43,838 nucleotides of DNA. Origin: Bdellovibrionales bacterium (GTDB lineage: Bacteria; Bdellovibrionota; Bdellovibrionia; Bdellovibrionales; UBA1609). The first letter of the stretch is position 1; the number at the start of each line of letters is the position of its first letter. Below are positions 16,758 through 24,973 of the stretch, in pieces. Made by a program: the position numbers and the translations under genes. Where the stretch lies: assembly GCA_020628165.1 (NCBI GenBank), contig JAHDFM010000008.1:69096-112933 (forward strand), read 5' to 3'. The notes under the pieces are model-generated. The model saw only the letters and a program-made list of their open reading frames with translations, did not search any database and was not told the origin of the DNA.

Positions 16758-17580
16758 ATCGCAAAGAACAATAAGCCAGCGACTGGAGCTTAGCAAATGG
16801 TCAGAGACCATAAAGCTTGCTCTGGTCAATAAGCTTGCTTACAAGGTCAATTTCTTGCTCATAGTGCTCGGACCGTCGATCGTTTTTTTTATTATTAAGT
16901 ACAATTTGTGGTCGGCCATCTTTAATACCTCGAGTGTTGATGTCATTCGGGGGTACAGTCTAGAAACAATGATTGAGTACCAAATGTGGACCCTCATCAT
17001 TGCTCTGATAGGTAAAGGACACACCTCAATGAACCTTGCTGTCGATATTCGTTTAGGTAAAATTTCAACCTATTTAATTTATCCATTTAATTTTTGGCAG
17101 TATCATACCTCGCAATTTATGGCCTCACAATTGATGCAAACATTGAGTGCCTTAGCGATCGTTGCTCTGGCATTTTTATTAAATGTGTTTGTTGGAGTTT
17201 CGCTCGTTTCTTTTTTGCAAGGCTTTGTGTTAACTCTGGTCGTCAGCCTTTTTTGGTTTGCTTGTCAGTACTTAATTGGGACTCTCGCTTTTTGGTTGGA
17301 TGAAACTTGGGTTTTGCGCGTGATTCTTATTACGATCACTTCGTTTTTGTCGGGTTCTTTATTGCCACTCGAAATTTTTCCTGATTGGTTTGCAAGCAAT
17401 TTGTTTTATACCCCTTTTCCGTATTTAACTTACATTCCTGTGAAAACCTTCATGGGGGAGTCGCCTGTAACCTTTTTAAAAGCTCTGATCAATATCATTT
17501 TATGGTCGTTGCCGCTGGTTGCTCTTTGCGCCTTTGTTTGGAGGCAAGGCCTTAAAAAATACACTGGAGCGGGGATGTGA
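16750..17580 (+). CDS. ABC-2 type exporter permease, first subunit
   Basis: An integral membrane protein of 276 residues with about six hydrophobic segments (FLLIVLGPSIVFFIIKYNL, LSALAIVALAFLLNVFVGVSL, FLQGFVLTLVVSLFWFACQ, VILITITSFLSGSLLPLEIF, and a last one near 250). It matches the COG4587-like permease paired with COG4586 ATPases. FPDWFASNLFYTPFPYLTYIP is a characteristic periplasmic re-entrant stretch before the last helix. It starts with GTG, overlapping the ATPase gene by 8 bases, and ends in TGATG overlap with the next permease, so all three are translationally coupled. The substrate is unknown. Confidence 0.85.
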   Translation: MNESQRTISQRLELSKWSETIKLALVNKLAYKVNFLLIVLGPSIVFFIIKYNLWSAIFNTSSVDVIRGYSLETMIEYQMWTLIIALIGKGHTSMNLAVDIRLGKISTYLIYPFNFWQYHTSQFMASQLMQTLSALAIVALAFLLNVFVGVSLVSFLQGFVLTLVVSLFWFACQYLIGTLAFWLDETWVLRVILITITSFLSGSLLPLEIFPDWFASNLFYTPFPYLTYIPVKTFMGESPVTFLKALINIILWSLPLVALCAFVWRQGLKKYTGAGM

Positions 17581-18362
17581 TGAAGCATTATTTACAAGTA
17601 TATTTTGAATGTGTACGCACTTGTTTTTCAGAAGTGACCTCTTTTCGGGTTCATTTTGTTTTATGCATGGTGATGGACATTGTATTTTACGCCACCAGTT
17701 TTGCCTCGGCCATCTTTATTTTTGATCATGTGGAAGTGATCGGTGAGTGGAATAAAAATCAATTTTTATTTTTTGTGGCCTTTATGTTGGCTATCGATCA
17801 AATTCATATGACCTTTGTGAGTGAGAATTTTTGGAGGTTTTCAGAAGATGTGCGCACTGGCCATTTAGATTACACTCTTCTGAAACCTCTTGGTGCTGTG
17901 TTCACTTGTTTTTTTAGGCGTATGCGACCTTCTACTTTGTTTAACTTTATTTTTGTATGGGGAGCTTTGATTCATTTTGGCATTCTAAATAATTTATCGG
18001 TGATTTCATGGTTTTTACTTCCGTTTGCAATATTGGTCTCTCTATATTTACTAGTTATGGTAGAAATTCTATTGGTGATCTCAAGCTTTTGGATTGTCGA
18101 AGGCTATGGCATCAACTTTTTAAGGATGCAATTTCAACAACTGAGTCGCTGGCCAGATTTTATTTATAAGTTTTATTTAAGAAAGGTGTTCACGTTGGTA
18201 GTTCCCATACTTGTGGTGGGGAGCGCCCCTGTTAAATTTTTATTTGATCAAAATAAAATTGGTATCTTTGCACTTTTGTTTTTATTTGCTGTACTTTATA
18301 CCTTTCTTGTAAAAGTATTTTGGAAATTTGGATTGAAGCACTACTCATCGGCGTCATCTTAG
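17580..18362 (+). CDS. ABC-2 type exporter permease, second subunit
   Basis: The second membrane subunit (260 aa) resembles COG3694 permeases and forms a heterodimer with the previous one. It starts at ATG 17580, sharing one base with the preceding stop (TGATG) and with GGAG/GGGG just upstream. Hydrophobic segments lie near residues 25-45, 60-80, 110-135, 140-170 and 205-250 (e.g. WFLLPFAILVSLYLLVMVEIL, FTLVVPILVVGSAPVKFL). It converges on gspD, and the shared region 18363-18457 carries a terminator. It is the last gene of the exporter operon. Confidence 0.83.
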   Translation: MKHYLQVYFECVRTCFSEVTSFRVHFVLCMVMDIVFYATSFASAIFIFDHVEVIGEWNKNQFLFFVAFMLAIDQIHMTFVSENFWRFSEDVRTGHLDYTLLKPLGAVFTCFFRRMRPSTLFNFIFVWGALIHFGILNNLSVISWFLLPFAILVSLYLLVMVEILLVISSFWIVEGYGINFLRMQFQQLSRWPDFIYKFYLRKVFTLVVPILVVGSAPVKFLFDQNKIGIFALLFLFAVLYTFLVKVFWKFGLKHYSSASS

Positions 18363-18407
18363 TTTGTTAGAAAAAGATAAATTAACTATGATCTTTTTAT
18401 AAAAAAA

Positions 18408-18431
18408 AAGCGGCAAGTCACCTTGCCGCTT
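18408..18431 (-). terminator. Terminator of gspC-gspD
   Basis: AAGCGGCAAG (18408-18417) and CTTGCCGCTT (18422-18431) form a perfect 10-bp stem with a 4-base loop. The minus strand continues in nine T (A-run 18401-18409 on plus), so it terminates gspD transcripts. It may also stop the converging exporter transcript to some degree. Confidence 0.92.
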
Positions 18432-18457
18432 GATCATATTAGTTTTTTAAGGTTGCT

Positions 18458-20701
18458 TTAAAAAGATTCTACAGCCGGCTCTTCAAGATCTGAACCAAAC
18501 TCATCGTCAAAGTCATCTGAGTCGTCGAGGGTTTTAGGTGGTCTAACACGGTTCGAAGACGACTTTCTTGGTAGAGTATCAATTGTGTATCCGTGAGGGT
18601 CGCGACCATTCATAAAGCTTTGAATGAAGTCAATGCGCTCATTGATTTTTTGATTAACGATGTCTCCGCTGTCTTCATTGTTGCGAATGATTTTTGGTGT
18701 GATAAAAATCACTAAGTTCAGCTTGGTTTTTTCACGGGTTTTACTTTTAAATAGCCAACCAAGTAAGGGAATGTCACCGAGGACTGGAAACTTTCTCACT
18801 CTTTCAGTGTCTTGATCTTGCAATAAGCCACCAAGAACGGCCGTGTCACCACTGTCGACGGCTATGGTGGTGTCTACTTCTCTTTTACTGATGATGGTTG
18901 TTGAGTTAGCTAAGTTTGCTGCTCGCACCTGACGGTCTGAGGCTTGACCCACTTTTTGCACAACCTTCATTTGTACGCGGTCGGTGTCCGGGCTGATGTG
19001 AGGTGTGATTTTTAACTCAATATCAGCATCTTCAAACTGCACGCCTTGTGAGACGACACCGGTGGTGGACGTGTTGTTATTGTTGGCGATAGGAACTTTT
19101 TCACCGACAGAGATGGTGGCCTCTTCGTTGTCCATAACAGTGACTTGTGGACTTGATAGAACGTTACCATTGTTGTTTGATTTTAAGAAGTTCACAAAGC
19201 TCACTAGGCTAGGAATGGAAACTTCTCCTGCTGGGCCTTGAATGGTCACTGTTTCGCCGCTTCCAAAGCCAAGAATGGCTCCACCTAAACCGAGTGGGTT
19301 CACTAAGCTTGCAACGTCTTGAATACCAGAGAAACCTATTCGGCCAACACCGTTGGAGGCTTTGTCAAAATTAAAATAACTGATGCCCCAGTTATGGGAT
19401 TTTCCAGCATTCATTTCCATGATGATGGCTTTTACAAACACCTGGTCACGAGGAATGTCGATTTTAGCAAGCAGACCTTTCATCACTTCGTAATCTTGTT
19501 TGCTCGCAGTCACGATAAGACTGTTGGTGGTTTCGTCAGCCGCAATTTTAACTTCGCCACCAAAAAGAGCTGTCCCTGACCCAGAAGACTTGCTCGATGA
19601 CGATGTTGTCGTAGGAGTTGTCGTTGTTCTTGGGCGTGCGACACCACTTCCACCAGTCGCAGCGTCATTGGCTTTTTTTGCGTCACTGGCAACACCATTA
19701 AGAACGGCTGCAATCTTTTCGGCATTGCCATGGCGAACGTAATACACATACACGCCCCCAGCGTCGTCGGGGTTTAATGGAAAGTCTAACTTTTTAACAA
19801 GAGCTTTTATGCGCTTAATACCGGCCTTGTTCCCCATGATCACAATGGAGTTGGTTCTTTCGTCATCAACAACTAGGGAGTAGGACTCAGCACCTGATTT
19901 GCTGCTTGTTGTTTTTTTTCGGCGGAACCTCGGAACATTTCGTGAGCTTTTTTCACCTTTGTTGATGATCTGTTCGATCAAATTTTTGATATCTTTGGAT
20001 TTAGCATTGTAAATACGAATGACAGCGAGCTGCTCTTCAAACCCGGGCACGTCGAGCTGTGCTAATATACGAGAGATCCTTTCAATGTTAGAACCAAAGT
20101 CAGTGATGATGAGGGAATTGGTAGCCGGGTAAGCCTCTAAGATACCTTGTCTTGATTTTAGGTATTTAATTTTACTAGCTAGATCTCCGGCAGAGATGTA
20201 CTTGAGCTTCACAATGCGAGTGATCACTTGGTCGGTGTTAGGGAAGTAGTCGGTGTAGGTTTCTATGCTGTCGTTTTGGGCCGTGGTGACCTGACGAATT
20301 TTTAAAATGTTAGTTCCAGGCATTGGGACTACGGTTAGGTTGTTCATGGCAAGGGCGGCTAAGAAGGCGCGGTAGGCTTCAGCCACGGTGATTTGCGATG
20401 GAGCTAAAATCGTGATCTTACCTCGGCTCGCTGCTTGGTCGATGATGAAGTTTTTGCCGGTGAGCTTACTGATCGCTTTGACCACTTCTTGGATATCAGC
20501 TTGTGGAAAATCAAAACTTTCGATCACTTCCGGGAAGTTCTCGTTATTGATATCTTCAGGCTGGGCGTTGGCAAATTTCTTTTTTGCGGCAGCGTCTAAT
20601 GGGCCATCTGAGTCGTTGCCACTTTGTGCCGACAAAGGCAAAACAAAAGACAACATCACAATAAGGATGACGGTTTTGATGGTTGAAATGGTTTGTAACA
20701 T
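18458..20701 (-). CDS. gspD: Type II secretion secretin GspD
   Basis: GspD forms the large outer-membrane pore of the T2SS. The start at 20701 (MLQTISTIKTVILIVMLSF) is preferred over a codon 39 bases upstream: AGGGAG precedes it at 6 bases and it gives a clean signal peptide. Domains in order in the 747-residue protein: N0 (IESFDFPQADIQEVVKAIS), N1 (ITRIVKLKYISAGDLAS), N2 (LAVIRIYNAKSKDIKNLIEQ), N3 with a Ser/Thr/Gly-rich insert (VYVYYVRHGNAEKIAAVLNG), then the secretin barrel (VLSSPQVTVMDNEEATISVGEKVPI, ending VLGDIPLLGWLFKSK...LVIFITPKII) and an S-domain-like C-terminus with many acidic residues. It lies 90 bases after gspC. Confidence 0.96.
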   Translation of the reverse strand: MLQTISTIKTVILIVMLSFVLPLSAQSGNDSDGPLDAAAKKKFANAQPEDINNENFPEVIESFDFPQADIQEVVKAISKLTGKNFIIDQAASRGKITILAPSQITVAEAYRAFLAALAMNNLTVVPMPGTNILKIRQVTTAQNDSIETYTDYFPNTDQVITRIVKLKYISAGDLASKIKYLKSRQGILEAYPATNSLIITDFGSNIERISRILAQLDVPGFEEQLAVIRIYNAKSKDIKNLIEQIINKGEKSSRNVPRFRRKKTTSSKSGAESYSLVVDDERTNSIVIMGNKAGIKRIKALVKKLDFPLNPDDAGGVYVYYVRHGNAEKIAAVLNGVASDAKKANDAATGGSGVARPRTTTTPTTTSSSSKSSGSGTALFGGEVKIAADETTNSLIVTASKQDYEVMKGLLAKIDIPRDQVFVKAIIMEMNAGKSHNWGISYFNFDKASNGVGRIGFSGIQDVASLVNPLGLGGAILGFGSGETVTIQGPAGEVSIPSLVSFVNFLKSNNNGNVLSSPQVTVMDNEEATISVGEKVPIANNNNTSTTGVVSQGVQFEDADIELKITPHISPDTDRVQMKVVQKVGQASDRQVRAANLANSTTIISKREVDTTIAVDSGDTAVLGGLLQDQDTERVRKFPVLGDIPLLGWLFKSKTREKTKLNLVIFITPKIIRNNEDSGDIVNQKINERIDFIQSFMNGRDPHGYTIDTLPRKSSSNRVRPPKTLDDSDDFDDEFGSDLEEPAVESF

Positions 20702-20791
20702 GCTAACTCCCTTTAATATGAAACCACGGATATTTATCAATCACACTTTTAATTCATTCAAATAAATATTCTCTCCACACATAGACTTTAA

Positions 20792-21745
20792 CTATTCGAT
20801 GACATAGTTATAACTTGAATCACGCCCACCTGAATTTATGTCTATACTTACACTGCTGGCATCCGATTTTAAAACGTTGTAAAGCTCCATGGCTTTAGCA
20901 GCACTGTTCACTGGCTCGCCATTTACACCCTTGATAACATCACCATTTTTAAAACCAAGTTTTTCAAAAATACTACCAGGCTTAATGCTTAAAAATTTAA
21001 ACCCTTGTATAGAGCCATCGGGCCCTTTGTTCGGAGCCATACTTGCTTGCCTTAAAATTTCACCCATACGACGAGTTTGTTTAAGGAAATCAGCTCGTTT
21101 GATCACACGGTTATTGCCTCGGACTTTGACGATGTCGTTGCCAGCTTTTTTAGGGGCTGCTTTGGCTGTTTTTTTGCCGAAGTTCAGTTTGTTGTCTTCT
21201 GGAATTTCTGCATATTCTTTTTTTCTATTTTTTAAATTGCGAAAGATCACTTTTCTACGTTCTACTTCGATAATTTCAATCATCTTTTCAACGTCTTCAC
21301 CAACCTTCCACGAACCTGTTTTGTTGCGATTGCTCAAGTTAAGGGTGGCGATCGATTTTGCAGGGTTGGCGTGAACAATCGTGCCGAGGAGTTTGATTGG
21401 TAAGCGTGTGAGTGACGCTGGTCCGTCGTCATCTTGGGTTTGCTCTTCACCTTTTTTCTTATTGGCCAGTTGAGACAGAGACGGTGGGATTTTTCCGTCA
21501 GAGTTAAAAATATTTCTAGACGCAATCGGCGAGTAGACACTTTTTGATTCCGGAGATTTAAAAATCTTTTTAGTTGGTTTTTTAGGAGGCGCTTCATTGG
21601 GAAGCATGTAAGGGCGAAGGTAAAGGGTGGTGATGTCAGCGACGATGAAACCCAAAAGTAAAACGATGACATATGGAAGTAAAAATTCAAATGCCGGTTT
21701 GGAATTGCTTTTTTTAGAACCAAAAAACTTAGACAATAATCTCAT
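20792..21745 (-). CDS. gspC: Type II secretion protein GspC (PDZ type)
   Basis: GspC couples the inner-membrane platform to GspD. The 317-residue protein has a short cytoplasmic start, one membrane helix at about 24-46 (LPYVIVLLLGFIVADITTLY), a proline/lysine linker and the homology region that binds GspD N0 (SPIASRNIFNSDGKIPP, LLGTIVHANPAKSIATL, about 70-190). A C-terminal PDZ domain follows at about 225-317 (GFKFLSIKPGSIFEKLGFKNGDVIKGVNGEPV). It heads the gspC-gspD pair, which is separated from the gspE-N block by about 4 kb of other genes. It diverges from the FabD-like gene across a 764-base gap. Confidence 0.94.
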   Translation of the reverse strand: MRLLSKFFGSKKSNSKPAFEFLLPYVIVLLLGFIVADITTLYLRPYMLPNEAPPKKPTKKIFKSPESKSVYSPIASRNIFNSDGKIPPSLSQLANKKKGEEQTQDDDGPASLTRLPIKLLGTIVHANPAKSIATLNLSNRNKTGSWKVGEDVEKMIEIIEVERRKVIFRNLKNRKKEYAEIPEDNKLNFGKKTAKAAPKKAGNDIVKVRGNNRVIKRADFLKQTRRMGEILRQASMAPNKGPDGSIQGFKFLSIKPGSIFEKLGFKNGDVIKGVNGEPVNSAAKAMELYNVLKSDASSVSIDINSGGRDSSYNYVIE

Positions 21746-22107
21746 GCTTCCATTTTAAGTCGTAATGGCATTGTAATCACTTGAATTTATTTCAAAATTT
21801 ATAAACCTAGACTTTAGCCACCACAGGGGTAAAGACAAGGTCATGAACATAAATTTCGTGTGTGTTTTAACACAACCATCTGCCAAAAAAATCACAAAAA
21901 AATAGTTTGCAACCACATCGCCCAAAGTAGAGATGAAAATTAAAAAGTAAGACTGAAGTCGTGTTAACAAACTAAGAAAGCAAAAATAGAATAAGTAAGA
22001 TAATAAAAAAAATTAAAATTAAAACACCAAACAACCAAATCAAACCAATATCCACAAAAGAATCCAGAACCCTAAAACGCCAAGTAAAACTTCCCCTCAC
22101 GATCTTT

Positions 22108-22197
22108 CAACCCGCCTCTTTTGCTGGGCCTTCATTCCCGCTTCCGGCGAAGCAACGGCTTTAAGGAATTGAAGGCTCCAGCAAAAGAGGCGGGTTG
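22108..22197. repeat. Long foldback element 2
   Basis: Arms 22108-22138 and 22165-22197 are complementary. The outer 20 bases (starting CAACCCGCCTC) match perfectly, and the next 11 pair with two single-base bulges. The 26-base loop has a nested CTTCCGGCGAAG. Outer flanks (CTTCC... 22090 region and GGAAG 22212 region) show weaker complementarity. The GC content contrasts with the AT-rich gap around it. Confidence 0.85.
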
Positions 22198-22292
22198 AAT
22201 GCAAACCCCGAGGAAGGGAGAAATTTCCACACAGTGTCAAAGTGCCGCAAAAAAACCACAAGTTATCAGGCTTATAAGTTTTGGTTATTAAG

Positions 22293-22308
22293 TGTTTCGC
22301 GTGAAACT
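22293..22308. promoter_or_regulatory. parS-like ParB binding site
   Basis: TGTTTCGCGTGAAACT matches the conserved bacterial parS consensus TGTTTCACGTGAAACA at 14 of 16 positions; the inner 14-base core has a single change. It is intergenic. ParB spreads from such sites to organise the origin region, so this would place the window near the chromosome origin or mark a secondary site. No parA/parB gene is in the window. Confidence 0.55.
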
Positions 22309-22509
22309 ACTTGAAATCACTAGCTTTTTAAAAATTGTTCCAAGCTTATGTAAAAAAGTAAATTTGGCTAGTTGCATAAAAGTCACCAACTCAAAATAAA
22401 CTGACAGAAAGGTAAATTAATTCAGGCACGGCATTTGCTATTTAGTAACACAGCATGCGTTTCATGCTTATTACAAAACAATGTTTTCATTACCAATGGG
22501 GAGGGAGTG

Positions 22510-23190
22510 ATGAAGCAAGCCGTTATATTTTGTGGGCAAGACTCACTGAATTTTATGAACATCCGTAACAACATAATAAGGATACCTGAGGTCTATCAGC
22601 AAATTCAAAAGGCACAAAAAGTGTCTGATGAACAAGGGACTAATTCTTACTTTGCTGGAATTGATTTTTCACTAGCTTTTTTGCAAGACGATGAAGCTTT
22701 TAAAAACAATCTCAAGTTAAAGAACGTTCTTCACGTCATCGTGCAGTTAGGTCTTTATGATCGCTACACAAAAAAGAACGGTCGCCCTGACTATATAGTC
22801 GGTGATATCAGTGGTGAGTCCACAGTGAATATCATATCTGCAGAAAAAACATTCCAATCCTTATTTATGATCAATGAGACTCCTGGTGAACTTAAAGTTA
22901 TCTCAAGCGAGCCAATTTTGTCGGGTTCAACCATGGGCTTGAATCAAATCTTTGATTTGCAATCAGATGAAGATAAAAAAATCCATGAAACAAAACAAAA
23001 CATGGAGTTGTTATTACAATACCTCATCGAAGATAAGGGCGTGAAAAGGTTTGTTAATATAGGGCCTGGCTTGCCATCAAATAAGTTGTGTGAGTACCAG
23101 TTAGAGCAATACGATATCAATATGTTTGAGTCTATTGACGTGGACCCAATGTTGAGTTGGTTCTGGCCTGCTATTAAGAAAGCCTCTTAA
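22510..23190 (+). CDS. FabD-like acyltransferase homologue lacking the nucleophile serine
   Basis: The start at 22510 (MKQAVIFCGQDSLN) is chosen because GGGAGGGAG stands directly upstream. The 226-residue protein resembles malonyl-CoA:ACP transacylase (FabD/AT domain). It has the initial strand with a GQ motif, an LHVIVQLGLYDRY helix before the active-site elbow, and a late GPG motif (RFVNIGPG, near 185). The elbow, normally GHSxGE, reads GDISGE (residues 98-103): Ser and His of the family motif are replaced by Ile and Asp, with a Ser one place later. It is much shorter than FabD (about 310 aa), lacking much of the second lobe. So it is probably not a normal transacylase. It converges with and overlaps the next gene by 4 bases. 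Confidence 0.6.
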   Translation: MKQAVIFCGQDSLNFMNIRNNIIRIPEVYQQIQKAQKVSDEQGTNSYFAGIDFSLAFLQDDEAFKNNLKLKNVLHVIVQLGLYDRYTKKNGRPDYIVGDISGESTVNIISAEKTFQSLFMINETPGELKVISSEPILSGSTMGLNQIFDLQSDEDKKIHETKQNMELLLQYLIEDKGVKRFVNIGPGLPSNKLCEYQLEQYDINMFESIDVDPMLSWFWPAIKKAS

Positions 23191-24320
23191 AATAAAAAGG
23201 GCGAATCAAAATCTGGAGGTTCTTTATAAGGTGATGGCTTTAAAAAGCTAGGCACGGGATCTTCAGGTGAGAGCATGCAATACAAACCGAAGCGCAAAGT
23301 GGAATGAATGAACATTTTTGGTGGAAAGGTGTTCAAATGACCTTTAAAGTGCCTATAAGTGATCAATTCTTTTTTGTTAGAGTGCTCATAGGTGAAGTGT
23401 AAAAGGCTATAAAAAATATCTGGGTTGTCCGCTTGAAAGTGCGTGAGAAAGTTAAGGTTAAGAACCTCACCACTGTTTGGTAGCGGTTTCGTGAACCCAA
23501 GATAAGATAAAAACTTCAGCGACTGTTTGGCAGACTGTGCTAGTTTGTTGTTGTAGTTAGCAATTTTAAACTCGGTGGTAGGGAGTGTCCAAGGGGCAAC
23601 ACATCCAATAATATTATTTTTGTAATCCAGCGCTAGAACAAAATCGTCCAGTTCAAAATAGGGCAGTTTATTGATACGTCTTAGCACATCAGTTTGTGAA
23701 TCAATAAAGCGAATGGGTTTGCCTGCTTTTTTCTTGTAAAGATACTTAATTAATTTATCTCTGTCTGAGTACTCAGCTTTTCTAAAAGTGAGTCCTGGTA
23801 GGCGATCGTGGGCAAATGGGAGTAGGCCGTGCAAAAAGACATATTGGTACTTACGGTACAAAAAGTATCTCGGTATTGGGCGGTTGGTTTTGCGTGGCCG
23901 AATGAAAGCGTTGTAGGCTTTTGATTGCTTGTCTGAAATGAACGTAAACACATACTTACAGTTGCGTTGTTTTTTTTCTTTTTCTAAAACAGGCAAAAAG
24001 TGGTCGGTCCAACTTAGGATGGCTTTGCGCTCTTTAGAAACACGCAAATCCGTGGCGTAACCAATGACTTGTTTCTCTCCTTCAATCCAAGCCTCTTTAA
24101 ACATGAGTGTCGCTAGCCCAGAAATCTCATTTTCATCATTCAGTAAAACATAAGTGACATGGTCGTCAGCCTGTATGTCATAATGGTTAAAGAATTTGAG
24201 CTTTCTGTTGATCTCAATGGTCGTCTGTGCAGGGTAGTGACTGTCTTTGAAAAACAGTGACAATTCTTTACTGAGTGAGGTGTCGGCTTTGACCAGTTTC
24301 AATGCTTGTTCTGGCTCCAT
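23187..24320 (-). CDS. GNAT-family N-acetyltransferase-like protein
   Basis: The 377-residue protein carries a GNAT-like fold in its first half: HVTYVLLNDENEISGLATLMF, then VIGYATDLRVSKERKA (residues near 85-100; this resembles the acetyl-CoA pyrophosphate-binding strand-loop, though the R/Q-x-x-G-x-G/A motif is degenerate) and CKYVFTFISDKQSKAYNAFI. The second half (about 190-360) could be a second GNAT-like lobe (DDFVLALDYKNNIIGCVAPW). Substrate unknown. It overlaps the cobalamin adenosyltransferase gene by 22 bases at its start, so the two are probably cotranscribed, and overlaps the FabD-like gene by 4 bases at its end. Confidence 0.65.
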   Translation of the reverse strand: MEPEQALKLVKADTSLSKELSLFFKDSHYPAQTTIEINRKLKFFNHYDIQADDHVTYVLLNDENEISGLATLMFKEAWIEGEKQVIGYATDLRVSKERKAILSWTDHFLPVLEKEKKQRNCKYVFTFISDKQSKAYNAFIRPRKTNRPIPRYFLYRKYQYVFLHGLLPFAHDRLPGLTFRKAEYSDRDKLIKYLYKKKAGKPIRFIDSQTDVLRRINKLPYFELDDFVLALDYKNNIIGCVAPWTLPTTEFKIANYNNKLAQSAKQSLKFLSYLGFTKPLPNSGEVLNLNFLTHFQADNPDIFYSLLHFTYEHSNKKELITYRHFKGHLNTFPPKMFIHSTLRFGLYCMLSPEDPVPSFLKPSPYKEPPDFDSPFLF

Positions 24321-24856
24321 AAAACATCTTCATTGCCCTGCAGCTTATTGAACTGCCTTGCGACAACAAATAAATAGTCACTCAAGCGGTTTAAAAATGA
24401 AATGATCACTGCTGAGACGTCCTCGACTTCGCAGGCTTTGCGCTCAGCACGACGGCAGATACAGCGAGCAATGTGAGCTTGAGCAGAAAGGACACTTCCT
24501 CCTGGAAGAATAAAGTTTTTGAGCGCAGGCAAGTCTCTAGTGAATTGATCCATCTGCTCTTCCATTTTAGTCACGAGGTTTTGATCAACTTGAGGGAGCT
24601 TATCTAAAAAGCTTTCGTCGTCACAGGCAAGTAAACTTCCGACGTTGAATAAATTGTGCTGGCATTGAATGAGCAAGTCTTTGAGATCTGGTATGTCGAT
24701 GTTTTTTTCTGACATAAGGCTTATGATCAGGCCAAGTTGTGAATTCAATTCATCCACAGTGCCGTATGCAGTCAGGCGAGTGTGTGTTTTGGTCACGCGG
24801 TGACCACTGAGCAATGAGGTTTCACCTTTGTCGCCGGTCTTGGTGTAAATTTTCAT
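24299..24856 (-). CDS. pduO: PduO-type cob(I)alamin adenosyltransferase
   Basis: This enzyme transfers the 5'-deoxyadenosyl group of ATP to cob(I)alamin, making coenzyme B12. The 185-residue protein has the family's ATP-binding start KIYTKTGDKGETSLLSGHRV (residues 2-21), then TVDELNSQLGL (about 33-43), FILPGGS (about 117-123) and the catalytic helix ARCICRRAERKA, with FLNRLSDYLFVVAR near the end. All are typical of PduO/MMAB-type ATRs, a length match too. No B12 riboswitch is visible upstream, and no other cobalamin genes are nearby. It is followed by the GNAT-like gene with 22-base overlap. Confidence 0.93.
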   Translation of the reverse strand: MKIYTKTGDKGETSLLSGHRVTKTHTRLTAYGTVDELNSQLGLIISLMSEKNIDIPDLKDLLIQCQHNLFNVGSLLACDDESFLDKLPQVDQNLVTKMEEQMDQFTRDLPALKNFILPGGSVLSAQAHIARCICRRAERKACEVEDVSAVIISFLNRLSDYLFVVARQFNKLQGNEDVLWSQNKH

Positions 24857-24973
24857 ATCACATCCTTTAATAGTTATAATGTTAGCAAAAGAAAATTTCT
24901 TAGGCTTGTTTTTTTATTGAGCGAATGTCGCTATGCATGAACTGGCCTAGTTAAATTGTGGTAATATTTGTGT

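Larger units (their letters stand above)
21746..22509. other. 764-base gap with foldback element and parS-like site
   Basis: This is the largest non-coding region of the window, between the divergent gspC and FabD-like genes. It contains the foldback at 22108-22197, the parS-like site at 22293-22308 and an AT-rich stretch (21960-22080) with no recognised features. A 71-codon minus-strand ORF at 21755-21970 lacks a ribosome site and homology and is not called. Promoters of both flanking genes should lie here but were not pinned down. Confidence 0.6.

Noticed and set aside
21755-21970. 71-codon minus-strand ORF upstream of gspC
   Set aside because: No ribosome site, no signal or domain, and AT-rich composition like the surrounding non-coding sequence.
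24857-24973. Cobalamin riboswitch before the adenosyltransferase gene
   Set aside because: The gap is too short and shows no B12-box-like conserved core.
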